A stretch of DNA of 31,768 nucleotides, taken from NCBI GenBank assembly GCA_023460085.1, contig JAEWRI010000025.1:1-31768 (forward strand). Direction: 5' to 3'. This document shows positions 14,629 to 22,304 of the stretch, in pieces. A model generated the notes under the pieces. That model saw nothing but the letters and a program-made list of their open reading frames with translations, did no database searches and had not been told where the DNA came from. The stretch's first letter is position 1. Each line of letters starts with the position of its first letter. The position numbers and the translations under genes are program-made. This DNA comes from Bacillota bacterium. Lineage in GTDB: Bacteria > Bacillota > Clostridia > Christensenellales > SZUA-584.

Positions 14629-15710
14629 ACGGAAGAGGCTCACGCGGGCGCAAAAAAAAGTGGTGGCTTGTGTCCCTGCCGATATTCTTCGCTGCGTTCG
14701 CAGCCTGTCTGGCCGCGGGGTATGGACTGTCGCTGGTGTTGTTCCGCCTGACCGGCCGCCCAGACGATTTCTGGGCCTTTATGACCGTGGGATTGTTCGG
14801 TCTGATTGTGTTTTCAGCGGGCGCGAAACTCATCACCGACATCACCCTGCGCAAACGGCGCGGGGACGGGCGGCTGGAGCGTGCGCGCAGCAATCTGATG
14901 AGCGATACCCTTGAGGCCATGGATCGCATTGCACATGGCGATTTCAGCGTGCTCTTGCCGGTGGACGAGCACAACCCGCTCTCCGAGATCTCCGAAAGCG
15001 TAAACAAAATGGCACGTGAGCTGGGCACTATGGAAACCCTGCGGCAGAGCTTCATCTCCAACGTGTCGCACGAAATACAGTCGCCGTTGACGTCCATCAG
15101 CGGGTTCGCGGCACTGTTGAAAAACGAAGCGCTCACGCCGGAGCTGCGCGCACACTACATCGACGTCATCGAGACGGAGGCCAAACGGCTCTCGCGCCTC
15201 AGCGACAACCTCATGCGCCTCTCCATGCTGGAGAATGGCGCGCAGCCGCTCACCGTCACGTCGTTTTCGCTGGATAAGCAGATTCAGAACGCCGTGCTGA
15301 TGCTGGAGCCGCAGTGGACCGCCAAGAACCTCGACGTGTCCGTGGCGCTCGAAAAGACCCCATTCAGCGGCGACGAGGGATTGCTAAGCCAGGTGTGGGT
15401 GAATTTGCTGCACAACGCCATCAAGTTTACGCCCGAAGCGGGACAGATTATCGTAACACTGGAAAGGGCGGAAGGCGGCGTGGTTTGCCGCATCTCCGAT
15501 ACCGGCCCCGGCATTACCGAGGAGGACCTGATGCATATCTTCGAGCGTTTCTACAAGGCCGACAAAGCGCGCGACCGGGCGCTGGGCGGAAGCGGCCTTG
15601 GGCTCTCGCTCGTTAAAAAGATTGTGGAGCTGCACGGCGGCACGGTGACCGCGCAAAGCGAGTTTGATAAAGGCAGCACTTTTACGGTGACTTTGCCCGT
15701 TTCAAAATAG
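14625..15710 (+). CDS. Membrane sensor histidine kinase
   Basis: This 361-aa kinase has a basic N-terminus, two membrane segments (about 13-41 and 48-70) with a very short loop between, and a HAMP-like linker (about 72-134). The HisKA domain has His149 (SNVSHEIQSP). The ATPase domain shows the N box around Asn260 and Asn264, DTGPGI at 292-297 and GGSGLGL at 321-327. The tiny extracytoplasmic loop is that of intramembrane-sensing kinases that work with ABC exporters. The start is uncertain: the frame also opens at ATG 14457, with a better ribosome binding site (GGAGG, seven bases), which would add a hydrophilic 56-residue extension translated from the decayed duplicate. The 14625 start gives the normal family N-terminus. 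Confidence 0.9.
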   Translation: MNGRGSRGRKKKWWLVSLPIFFAAFAACLAAGYGLSLVLFRLTGRPDDFWAFMTVGLFGLIVFSAGAKLITDITLRKRRGDGRLERARSNLMSDTLEAMDRIAHGDFSVLLPVDEHNPLSEISESVNKMARELGTMETLRQSFISNVSHEIQSPLTSISGFAALLKNEALTPELRAHYIDVIETEAKRLSRLSDNLMRLSMLENGAQPLTVTSFSLDKQIQNAVLMLEPQWTAKNLDVSVALEKTPFSGDEGLLSQVWVNLLHNAIKFTPEAGQIIVTLERAEGGVVCRISDTGPGITEEDLMHIFERFYKADKARDRALGGSGLGLSLVKKIVELHGGTVTAQSEFDKGSTFTVTLPVSK

Positions 15711-15716
15711 AATCCG

Positions 15717-15771
15717 GTTTACACTGCGTTTAAATTGCATTTAACCTCCGTTTAATTGGCGGCGCTACAAT
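15717..15771 (+). promoter_or_regulatory. ABC-operon promoter with four 11-bp direct repeats
   Basis: Pentamers GTTTA, GTTTA, ATTTA and GTTTA start at 15717, 15728, 15739 and 15750, exactly 11 bp apart. TACAAT (15766-15771) is a good -10 box, while the -35 position holds no consensus. This is the expected layout of an activator-dependent promoter bound by two dimers of an OmpR-family regulator. The related pair at 13719 and 13730 points to the regulator at 13783-14460. Confidence 0.8.
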
Positions 15772-15803
15772 GAGGCCATCAAGTTTGAACGGAGGGTTTA
15801 TTT

Positions 15804-15902
15804 ATGATGACGATTCTTGTGTTGGTATATTACGGGGTGAAGCAGCTGGTCAAAAAGCTCACTGAGAAAAACAGCCCGGCTTGCGGGGAGGTGCTCGCAT
15901 GA
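15804..15902 (+). CDS. Small 32-aa hydrophobic peptide coupled to the ABC ATPase
   Basis: A 32-codon frame starts at ATG 15804 (or 15807) eight bases after GGAGGG. It encodes a peptide with a short hydrophobic N-terminal half (ILVLVYY), a Lys-rich middle and one cysteine near the end. Its TGA (15900-15902) overlaps the ATG of the ABC ATPase (15899) and its 3' part contains the GGAGG used by that ATPase, so translation is coupled. It is the first gene after the regulated promoter. It may be a coupling leader or a small membrane component; I recognise no family. Confidence 0.6.
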   Translation: MMTILVLVYYGVKQLVKKLTEKNSPACGEVLA

Positions 15903-16843
15903 CGCCCATCATTACGGTAGACGGACTGGTGAAACAATACGACCGGGCCAAGGAGCCCGCGGTGAAGGGCGTGAGCTTTGACGTGAACGAAGGAGACTTC
16001 TTCGCTTTCCTCGGTCCCAACGGCGCGGGCAAGACCACGACCATCTCCATCCTCACGACCACGCTCTCTAAAACGTCCGGCGGCGTGACCATCGCGGGGT
16101 TTGACGTGGAGAAGGAAGCCAAGCGGGTGCGCGAGGAGGTGGGCATCATCTTTCAGCAGCCCAGCCTCGATGCGCAGCTGTCGGCGGAGGAGAACATCCG
16201 CTTCCACGCCTGCCTGTACGGCATGTACCGCTACCGGCCCAGCTTCAAGCTGATGCCCGCCTCGTATCGGGACCGCGTGATGGAGCTTGCGGAAATCGTG
16301 GGCATCAAGGACGCGCTCTTTAAGCCCATCAAAAAGCTTTCGGGCGGTATGCAGCGCAAGCTGGAAATCATCCGCAGCCTCATCCACATGCCGAAGATAC
16401 TGTTCCTCGACGAGCCGACGCAGGGACTGGACGCGGTGAGCCGCCGCAGCCTGTGGGAGTACATCGACGGGGTGCGCAAACAGAACGGCACGACCGTGTT
16501 CCTGACCACGCACTACATCGACGAAGCGGAGCATGTCGACAAGGTCTGCATCATCAACCACGGGAAAATCGCGATTGCCGGTTCGCCCGAGGAGATGAAG
16601 TCCAGCCTCCTAAAGCAGGAGCTTGTGCTGGACGCAACGGACCGCAGGCAGTTAATCAGCGAACTCGGCGGTATGGGGCTGGATTACCGCATCGACAACC
16701 ACATCGTGGTGCCGTATCAGGGCACGGCGCAGGAAATTATCGCAGGGTTGCAAACGCAGCTGACGGTGTTGCAGATCCAGGAACCGTCGCTGGAGGACGC
16801 GTATGTGGAGTATTTAAAGAGAACGGAGGCGCAGGCGGCATGA
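15899..16843 (+). CDS. ABC transporter ATP-binding protein
   Basis: This 314-aa ATPase has Walker A GPNGAGKTT (39-47), Q-loop Gln86 (FQQPSLD), signature LSGGMQ (147-152), Walker B ILFLDEP (167-173) and switch His205. About 80 further residues form a C-terminal extension, as in the drug/antibiotic (DrrA/CcmA-like) exporter group. It powers the ABC-2 permease encoded next, with which it overlaps by four bases (ATGA). The start at 15899 is chosen for GGAGG seven bases upstream, inside the small peptide gene. Expression is probably controlled by the two-component system through the repeats at 15717-15754. The exported substrate is unknown. Confidence 0.95.
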   Translation: MTPIITVDGLVKQYDRAKEPAVKGVSFDVNEGDFFAFLGPNGAGKTTTISILTTTLSKTSGGVTIAGFDVEKEAKRVREEVGIIFQQPSLDAQLSAEENIRFHACLYGMYRYRPSFKLMPASYRDRVMELAEIVGIKDALFKPIKKLSGGMQRKLEIIRSLIHMPKILFLDEPTQGLDAVSRRSLWEYIDGVRKQNGTTVFLTTHYIDEAEHVDKVCIINHGKIAIAGSPEEMKSSLLKQELVLDATDRRQLISELGGMGLDYRIDNHIVVPYQGTAQEIIAGLQTQLTVLQIQEPSLEDAYVEYLKRTEAQAA

Positions 16844-17664
16844 ATGAAGCAGTGATGGGACAGATAGGAATTAAATCGAGGTTTTTGAGGGAGCTGAACG
16901 CGGTGGTGACCATCGCGGCGCGGGACATCCGGTTGCTCTTTAAGTCGCCGGGCATGATTATCATGAGCCTCGCGATGCCGCTGGTGATGATGGGCATGCT
17001 GGGCGGCAGCCTTGCGCAGAACATGGCGGGCGGATTGGGCTTCAACTACGGACCGTTCATGATGGTGGGCATGCTGGTGAACATGCTGTTTATGACTACG
17101 ACGTCCGGCATTGCCTCGCTGGTGGAGGACCGCTTCTCGGACTTTACGCAGGAGATGATGATATCGCCGGTATCGCGCTACTCCATCATCATCGGTAAAA
17201 TTGCCGGGTCGTCGGTGGGCGCCATCATCAGCATGTTGGGCACGCTCATCGTGGGGCTGGCCATGGGCATCACGCTGCCGGTGGGACAGATGCTGGCTAT
17301 ACTCGCGCTGTCGCCGCTGATGTGCCTCTCGGCGGGCGCTCTCGCCATGATCGTGATCGGACTGATAAAGAGCAACCGGATTGCCAACCTGGCGGTGATG
17401 CTCATCACCATGCCGCAGATGTTCCTCTCCGGCGCAATCATCCCGATCACCAACTCCAGCGGCGTGCTGCTGGTGCTGAGCCGGATGATGCCGATGACGT
17501 ATTGCCTCGACCTGGTGCGCGCGGTGGTGTACGCCGGAACGCCGGAGTACAGCAGTGTGGTGCTCTTTAACCCCGCGGTGACGCTGGTTGCCATCATCGC
17601 GATCACGGTGGTGTGCCTCGTGGTGGGCACGTTCTTCTTCGCCCGGAGCGAAAAGAACCGATAA
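16840..17664 (+). CDS. ABC-2 type transporter permease
   Basis: This 274-aa membrane protein has about six predicted hydrophobic segments: near 38-60, 68-95 and 120-145 (GSSVGAIISMLGTLIVGLAM), then 150-172, 180-200 (ANLAVMLITMPQMFLSGAII) and 245-268. The FLSGAIIPI and MMPMTYCLDLVRAV stretches are typical of the ABC-2 (DrrB-like) permease family. Start ATG 16840 overlaps the ATPase stop; the longer open frame upstream is a shadow of the ATPase gene. With the ATPase it forms a homodimeric or heterodimeric exporter for a drug, peptide or lipid-like molecule. Confidence 0.93.
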   Translation: MNEAVMGQIGIKSRFLRELNAVVTIAARDIRLLFKSPGMIIMSLAMPLVMMGMLGGSLAQNMAGGLGFNYGPFMMVGMLVNMLFMTTTSGIASLVEDRFSDFTQEMMISPVSRYSIIIGKIAGSSVGAIISMLGTLIVGLAMGITLPVGQMLAILALSPLMCLSAGALAMIVIGLIKSNRIANLAVMLITMPQMFLSGAIIPITNSSGVLLVLSRMMPMTYCLDLVRAVVYAGTPEYSSVVLFNPAVTLVAIIAITVVCLVVGTFFFARSEKNR

Positions 17665-17691
17665 CAAACAACATAGCAGGAGGTTATTACA

Positions 17692-18273
17692 ATGAAAAAC
17701 AACGATATCAACTTAACGGAACAGTTTGGACGCGCGGCCCGGCTGCTGATGAGGCAGCGGCTCCGCGACGCCAAAGAGGACAGCGGCAAGCCGGACGCAT
17801 GGCGCAAACGGCTGCTGGGCCTCATCAAAGCCCGGCCGGGCATCATGGACAAGGCGCTGGTAAAGCTGCTGAACCGCCGCATGGACGCGGGCGAGGAACT
17901 GCTGCTGGGCCTTGAGAAGAAGGGCTACGTGGTGCTGAAACCCGCAGAGGGCTCGGACGGCAAAGCCGTGGAGCTGACCGAGAAGGGCGAGAAGGAAGCG
18001 GCGGATTACATGGACCCCGGCGCGGCATTCAACGTGCTGAGCGACGAGGAGCAGGCCGCGATGAGCGGGTATCTCTCCCGCGTCATCGAAGCGCTGGAGA
18101 AGGAGACCGGTGTCAAGGGCGACGAGATGGACGAGGGCTTCATGGGCCTGCGGGGCATGCTGGGCGCTTTTGGCCCCGGCGGCATGCGCAAGCTGCACCG
18201 GCACTTTGCCGGAAGCTGCCCGGACGGCTTTGACCCGCGCGGGGGCTACGGCCCGTGGGGACGGGAGTTTTAG
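17692..18273 (+). CDS. MarR-like winged-helix protein with Gly-rich C-terminus
   Basis: This 193-aa protein looks like a MarR-type winged-helix regulator. Residues 12-115 contain LLGLIKARPGIMDKALVKLLN, then LLLGLEKKGYVVLKPAEGSDGK, where the wing would be, then AVELTEKGEKEA. A helical segment (about 115-150) follows. The C-terminal 35 residues are rich in Gly, Pro, His and Arg (GPGGMRKLHRHF near 163, GGYGPWG near the end), which is unusual for MarR and may be disordered. AGGAGG precedes the ATG, 27 bp after the permease. A second regulator as last gene of an efflux operon suggests feedback control, but the DNA target is unknown. Confidence 0.75.
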   Translation: MKNNDINLTEQFGRAARLLMRQRLRDAKEDSGKPDAWRKRLLGLIKARPGIMDKALVKLLNRRMDAGEELLLGLEKKGYVVLKPAEGSDGKAVELTEKGEKEAADYMDPGAAFNVLSDEEQAAMSGYLSRVIEALEKETGVKGDEMDEGFMGLRGMLGAFGPGGMRKLHRHFAGSCPDGFDPRGGYGPWGREF

Positions 18274-18328
18274 GGCAGTGAACGGTGAACGGTGGATAGT
18301 GAATAGTTCTGGGGAGAGCAGACAAGAG

Positions 18329-18351
18329 GGGGCGCGGGAGCGTCCCTTTTT
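18329..18351 (+). terminator. Intrinsic terminator of the ABC operon
   Basis: A 7-bp stem (GGGGCGC with GCGTCCC, one G-U pair) and GGGA loop are followed by TTTTT. It lies 55 bp after the MarR-like gene. The bases before it (18276-18310) are short GTGAAC/GTGGAT-type direct repeats. From 18352 to 18582 the sequence turns AT-rich and holds no gene that I can support. Confidence 0.8.
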
Positions 18352-18582
18352 GTGTGTGCGGGGGAAGTTATACTTAGGGCTAAGTGGAGGTGTTATGGAT
18401 ACTGTTCATGCCTCACTTATTCTTGTATCTTTTATATCCCCTCCTAGAATAAGCGTATTCAAATTGTAGCTAAACTCGCAAAACCAGTAATCCCCACTTT
18501 TTGCTCCAAAAGCTTAAATTATGAATAGAAATACCTCCAGTTTGATAATCCGATTATCGCGGGTCCATCGTCGCACTTAAAA

Positions 18583-18615
18583 GCATTACCCGGATACTTT
18601 AAGTCCGGGTAATGC
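18583..18615 (-). terminator. 12-bp perfect hairpin ending the efflux block
   Basis: GCATTACCCGGA and TCCGGGTAATGC form a perfect 12-bp stem with a 9-nt loop. On the minus strand the stem is followed by TTTTAAG. It sits just past the stop of the metallo-hydrolase gene at 18625 and is the likely terminator of the AraC/efflux/hydrolase block. Confidence 0.7.
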
Positions 18616-18624
18616 AAATTGCAC

Positions 18625-19281
18625 TCAATTATATTGTAGAACCGCAATTCCTGGAAGATCGTCGATATTTGAAAAATTAACATCAAGTTCCTTATAATTT
18701 TTTTTGTCTTTTTTTGAAACAGTTATAAATGAATCGACCTTTCCAAATATGAAACCGAGAATTCCCATCGATTTCGTTCTGTAATGCATCGGTATCACGA
18801 CCGACGGACCCAGCTGCTTCATGACCTCCGCTGCTCCGCTGGCATCCAGCGTTGGGCCCCCACCTACAGGAAGGATCAGTATGTCAACCTTCCCAATTTC
18901 CCTGATCTGTTCGGGATTCAACATATGTCCCAGATCGCCGCAATGACAGACATTTAATCCGTCTATCGTAAAATTATAGATGATATTTTTGCCTCTTCTT
19001 GCCCCGGAAGCGTTGTCGTGAAAGGTCTGTATGCCTTTAATGCCGATGCCTGCTTGCGAAAATATTCCCGAGTCCTTGAACAGCACAAAGTCCCCCTTAA
19101 TTGCCCCCACATTGTTATGGTCGCTATGATCGTGACTGGTTGTGACGATATTCGCATCAATCTCCGGCAGTTTATAGCCAGCTAAAGAGCCGAACATATT
19201 GGAATAAGGGTCCATAACGATCTTTGTACCGTTTTCAGCTGTGACCATGAAGCACGATTGACCAAACCATTTTATTTTCAT
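18625..19281 (-). CDS. MBL-fold metallo-hydrolase (UPF0173-like)
   Basis: This 218-aa protein has the complete metal motif HDHSDH (His50, His52, Asp54, His55) after a KIVMDPY strand. A later His (TFHDN near 87), an Asp in HCGDLGHML near 119 and His166 (IPMHYRT) complete the two-metal site. It resembles UPF0173/UlaG-type hydrolases. The start at 19281 is chosen for AGGAG seven bases upstream; the longer frame adds 13 residues without support. Its base composition is AT-rich like its two upstream neighbours and unlike the surrounding genes. It follows the efflux gene by 119 bp. Unlike the copy at 10404-11174, its histidine motif is intact. Confidence 0.9.
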   Translation of the reverse strand: MKIKWFGQSCFMVTAENGTKIVMDPYSNMFGSLAGYKLPEIDANIVTTSHDHSDHNNVGAIKGDFVLFKDSGIFSQAGIGIKGIQTFHDNASGARRGKNIIYNFTIDGLNVCHCGDLGHMLNPEQIREIGKVDILILPVGGGPTLDASGAAEVMKQLGPSVVIPMHYRTKSMGILGFIFGKVDSFITVSKKDKKNYKELDVNFSNIDDLPGIAVLQYN

Positions 19282-19400
19282 TTGAATCTCCTTCCTTTTA
19301 TAAAGCCTCGCTCGTATCAATTCTTTGTAAATTACTACGGTTATTTGAACTACAAACTAGGACTTGTTGTGCTGTAAGAAATGCCATTTGAGCTGCTTTC

Positions 19401-20867
19401 TTATTGCTGTTTATCCGGTATCGGCGTGTTAGATGCCTTAATCTGATGCAGGAAGAATGCAGGAACAGCAGCGATCACAGAGAAGCCTATTGCCCACCAG
19501 AATGCCGTGTTGAAGGCAGGTACCATCAAGCTGAGTACGCCGCTTGTCATTTGGCGCTCGACGATGATGGCCAGAATCGCCGGGCCGAACGCCCCGCCAA
19601 TCGTCTGCAGAATCCGAATGGTAATACTAGCCTGCGGTATTTCGGCTTTTTCAAGCCCCAGATAGGCTGAAGCCATCACCGGAATGGTAATGCCACCAAG
19701 CCCCGCGCCTCTGACCAGCAGAGCGAGGATCAGCACGATATTACTTGTACCGGCCCCCGCGAATGCAAACGGAATTGTACCAAGCACCGTGACGGCGAGG
19801 CTCACGAGGACGATGACCCGCGCACCGATTTTGTCCGTCAGGCGGCCAATCCTGCTGCGCGTCAGCAACATACCGACCCCCTGCGGGATCATCATGACAC
19901 CGGTCATTAAAATACTTTCGCCGCGTATCTGCTGGTAGTATAATGGGAGAAGCAGCATCGCGCCGTTTGTCGCCATCCCGGAAATGAACATCATGACCGT
20001 CGATACCGTAAAATTGCGGGATTTATACAGCCGCAAATCGATCACCGGCGTGTTTTTGGTTCGTAGAGCGTAAAAAACAAACACCGCCAGCAGCAGAACC
20101 CCCAGGAGTACCGGGATAAGCACTGCAGTATTGTCAAACCCACCGTAGGTACCCACCTGGGATATGCCGTATATGAAGAGCGCGAACATCGGTGATAACA
20201 GCAGGATTCCTATTAAATCAAACGAAGTCTTTACCTTCGGCGAAACGTCTTTGGGGACCAAGAACATCGTGAGCAGAAGCGTGACAAAACAGATCGGAAT
20301 ATTGATATAGAACGCCCAACGCCAACTCAGGCTATTCAAGATGAGTCCACCCAGCAGCGGCCCGAGAATCGGCCCCAGCAATGAGGGAATGCTGATAATG
20401 GACATCAGCGCGCCGAGATTCTTCCCACCAGCGATACGTACGATGAGTGTCGTCAGTGTCGTGAGCATGAGCCCTGTAGCGAAGCCCTGAATCAGCCTGG
20501 AGAAGATCAGGCTCCCAATGCTCCAAGACACGCCGCATAAGATTGAGCCAAGTAAAAATAGCATGAGGGAAAACGCATATACCTTCTTGCCGCCATACCT
20601 GTCGACGGCCCAGCCCGAGAATGGCACCGCCATTCCCATGCTGAGGGCAAAGCCTGTTGTGACCCATTGGATGACTGAAACTGTTGTTTTCAGATCTGCG
20701 GCCATGATTTTAAGCGCCACATTGACCATTGTGCTGTCCAGAAGCGGTGCCAATATGCCTAGTACAAGGATAATTGAGATTCTGACCACCTTTGGATCAA
20801 GTTTTTCTCCTGCTAACTGCACTTTTTTTATTTTCTTATCCGCTAGATTTCTTTTATAAATAGGCAC
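19401..20867 (-). CDS. MFS multidrug efflux transporter, DHA2 (14-TMS) family, GTG start
   Basis: This 488-aa protein has a 30-residue cytoplasmic N-terminus and about 14 hydrophobic segments. Drug:H+ antiporter motifs are visible: D1 with Asp44 (LDSTMVNVAL), A (GWAVDRYGGKK, 85-95), B with Arg124 (RLIQG), C (GPILGPLLGG, 165-174) and SWRWAFYIN at 181-189. This is the EmrB/QacA family, which expels drugs or other amphipathic compounds using the proton gradient. The GTG start has GGGAGGAAAG upstream. It is 82 bp after the AraC-type gene, which probably controls it. The codon use is AT-rich relative to the rest of the window, a sign of transfer. Confidence 0.95.
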   Translation of the reverse strand: MPIYKRNLADKKIKKVQLAGEKLDPKVVRISIILVLGILAPLLDSTMVNVALKIMAADLKTTVSVIQWVTTGFALSMGMAVPFSGWAVDRYGGKKVYAFSLMLFLLGSILCGVSWSIGSLIFSRLIQGFATGLMLTTLTTLIVRIAGGKNLGALMSIISIPSLLGPILGPLLGGLILNSLSWRWAFYINIPICFVTLLLTMFLVPKDVSPKVKTSFDLIGILLLSPMFALFIYGISQVGTYGGFDNTAVLIPVLLGVLLLAVFVFYALRTKNTPVIDLRLYKSRNFTVSTVMMFISGMATNGAMLLLPLYYQQIRGESILMTGVMMIPQGVGMLLTRSRIGRLTDKIGARVIVLVSLAVTVLGTIPFAFAGAGTSNIVLILALLVRGAGLGGITIPVMASAYLGLEKAEIPQASITIRILQTIGGAFGPAILAIIVERQMTSGVLSLMVPAFNTAFWWAIGFSVIAAVPAFFLHQIKASNTPIPDKQQ

Positions 20868-20949
20868 AACTTTCCTCCCGCTAAAATAAAAAGCAACCTT
20901 GTTTTCGCTTTATTCTAGAAGGAAAAACAGTTGAAAGCCATGCACAATT

Positions 20950-21780
20950 TTAAAATCCATACACATTCTTGCTATAAAATTCTTTTGGGCTTAATCCTTC
21001 TACTCTTTTAAACATCCTGCTAAAATAAAACTCGTTGGTGTATCCCAGCTCATATGCCACTTCTTTCACCTTTTTGTTACCTTCAACAAGCAGTTCTTTG
21101 GCCTTATCGATTTTCATTTTATTAAAGTACATAATGATCGGATAACCCGTTGCTTCTTTGAAGGCTCTGGATAAATAGAATGTGGACAGTCCGGCTATCC
21201 CGGATAATTCCTCTAAAGTGACCTTCCCGTTGATATTCTGACGCATATACTCTATTATTTGATCAATCTTCAAAGATATCGCATGATTTTTGCTCTGCTT
21301 AATATTGTTTTGATAAATCCAAATAAGCAATTGACGAAGAAACGTCGCGGCAACAAACTCATAACTTGGCCCCTTGTCATTCCAAGTAACCAAGAGCTTT
21401 TCAAACAGCTCTTCCAAAGGGGCAAAGTCAGTTATTTCTTGGGCAGACGGTTGATGTAAGGTTTGAATATTCTCTCGGAACTTCCATTTCCCATCAGAAC
21501 CGAGTACCATACGCGAGCCACTGAAATGTACCACCATATAATGTTCGGGATTTTGAGTACGCGGTCCGATTGTTAGTTGTACACCCGGAGGAATATAGAA
21601 CAGCATTCCTTTTTTTATCGTATATTTGTTTTCTCCAATCATGATATGACCGTTCCCATCGCAAACAAAGATCATTACGTGATGTTGCAATGTCCTTGTA
21701 AATCCGTATGAAATTTTTTCAGCGTCCTTAATTTTTTGCCCTTTACAGTAATGTATTTGACATAATATATCTGTTACCAT
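20950..21780 (-). CDS. AraC-family transcriptional regulator
   Basis: This 276-aa regulator has an N-terminal cupin-like sensing domain (about 15-130; MLFYIPPGVQLTIG and HYMVVHFSGS strands). The C-terminal AraC DNA-binding domain (about 178-274) has two helix-turn-helix units: VTLEELSGIAGLSTFYLSRAF, then VKEVAYELGYTNEFYFSRMF. The start at 21780 is chosen for GGAGG five bases upstream over an ATG ten codons earlier. It heads the AT-rich block and probably activates the efflux gene downstream in response to a small ligand. This coding sequence is strikingly AT-rich: 21241-21300 has 19 G/C of 60, against 46 of 60 at 8041-8100. Confidence 0.95.
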   Translation of the reverse strand: MVTDILCQIHYCKGQKIKDAEKISYGFTRTLQHHVMIFVCDGNGHIMIGENKYTIKKGMLFYIPPGVQLTIGPRTQNPEHYMVVHFSGSRMVLGSDGKWKFRENIQTLHQPSAQEITDFAPLEELFEKLLVTWNDKGPSYEFVAATFLRQLLIWIYQNNIKQSKNHAISLKIDQIIEYMRQNINGKVTLEELSGIAGLSTFYLSRAFKEATGYPIIMYFNKMKIDKAKELLVEGNKKVKEVAYELGYTNEFYFSRMFKRVEGLSPKEFYSKNVYGF

Positions 21781-21818
21781 GCTTTCCTCCAAGATCACGT
21801 GAATAAGCATCTAACATT

Positions 21819-21847
21819 ATTTTATCATATCTGATTTTGCTATGAAA
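21819..21847 (-). promoter_or_regulatory. Candidate promoter of the araC-like gene
   Basis: On the minus strand TTTCAT, a 17-bp spacer and TAAAAT are seen, about 40 bp upstream of the chosen start. The whole stretch is AT-rich, so chance matches are likely. Between 21848 and 22233 I see no gene: AT-rich DNA to about 22060, then GC-richer sequence with a possible remnant of the CTCCTCA...ATGAC element near 22138-22152. Confidence 0.4.
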
Positions 21848-22233
21848 TGATGATGTCTCATTCAAATTCGAAATGAAAAAAAGCGTCTAAAATTATCAGG
21901 TAACGTGTTGTTTCGTGTCATTTCTGTATTTCGTTAGTATCAGACCATTCAAAGTAAAATCACGATAATTTCAGATACCAGATATACAGATACACAAAAA
22001 GTATATTGGAAAGCTTGTACATTACATACAAGGTGCATATGATTTCCACAAAAGAGTGTCGGAAGTGAGGCGGGAAAATGAAGGACGTTTTTCTTCCGAA
22101 CTGCATCCGGCACCCATTTGGATACGCATCACAGGCTCCTCACAATGACGATGTATGAAGTGCTAGCGGTTCAGCCCGGTTTGTCCTCGTGTTCCGGGCG
22201 AAACTGGCGGTTCCCTGTCTTATGATCAGCAAA

Positions 22234-22272
22234 GCCGCGTTCCGTACGGCATGTGCGCCTTTGAAACGCGGC
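22234..22272 (-). terminator. Possible hairpin after the RpiR gene
   Basis: GCCGCGTT and AACGCGGC form a perfect 8-bp stem around a 23-nt loop that itself contains a small GGC/GCC pair. On the minus strand it is followed only by TTTG. It is 32 bp past the RpiR-gene stop, so a weak terminator is possible. Confidence 0.35.
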
Positions 22273-22304
22273 AGGGTGTCTGCGGCTGCAATCGGTTGAC
22301 CGCG

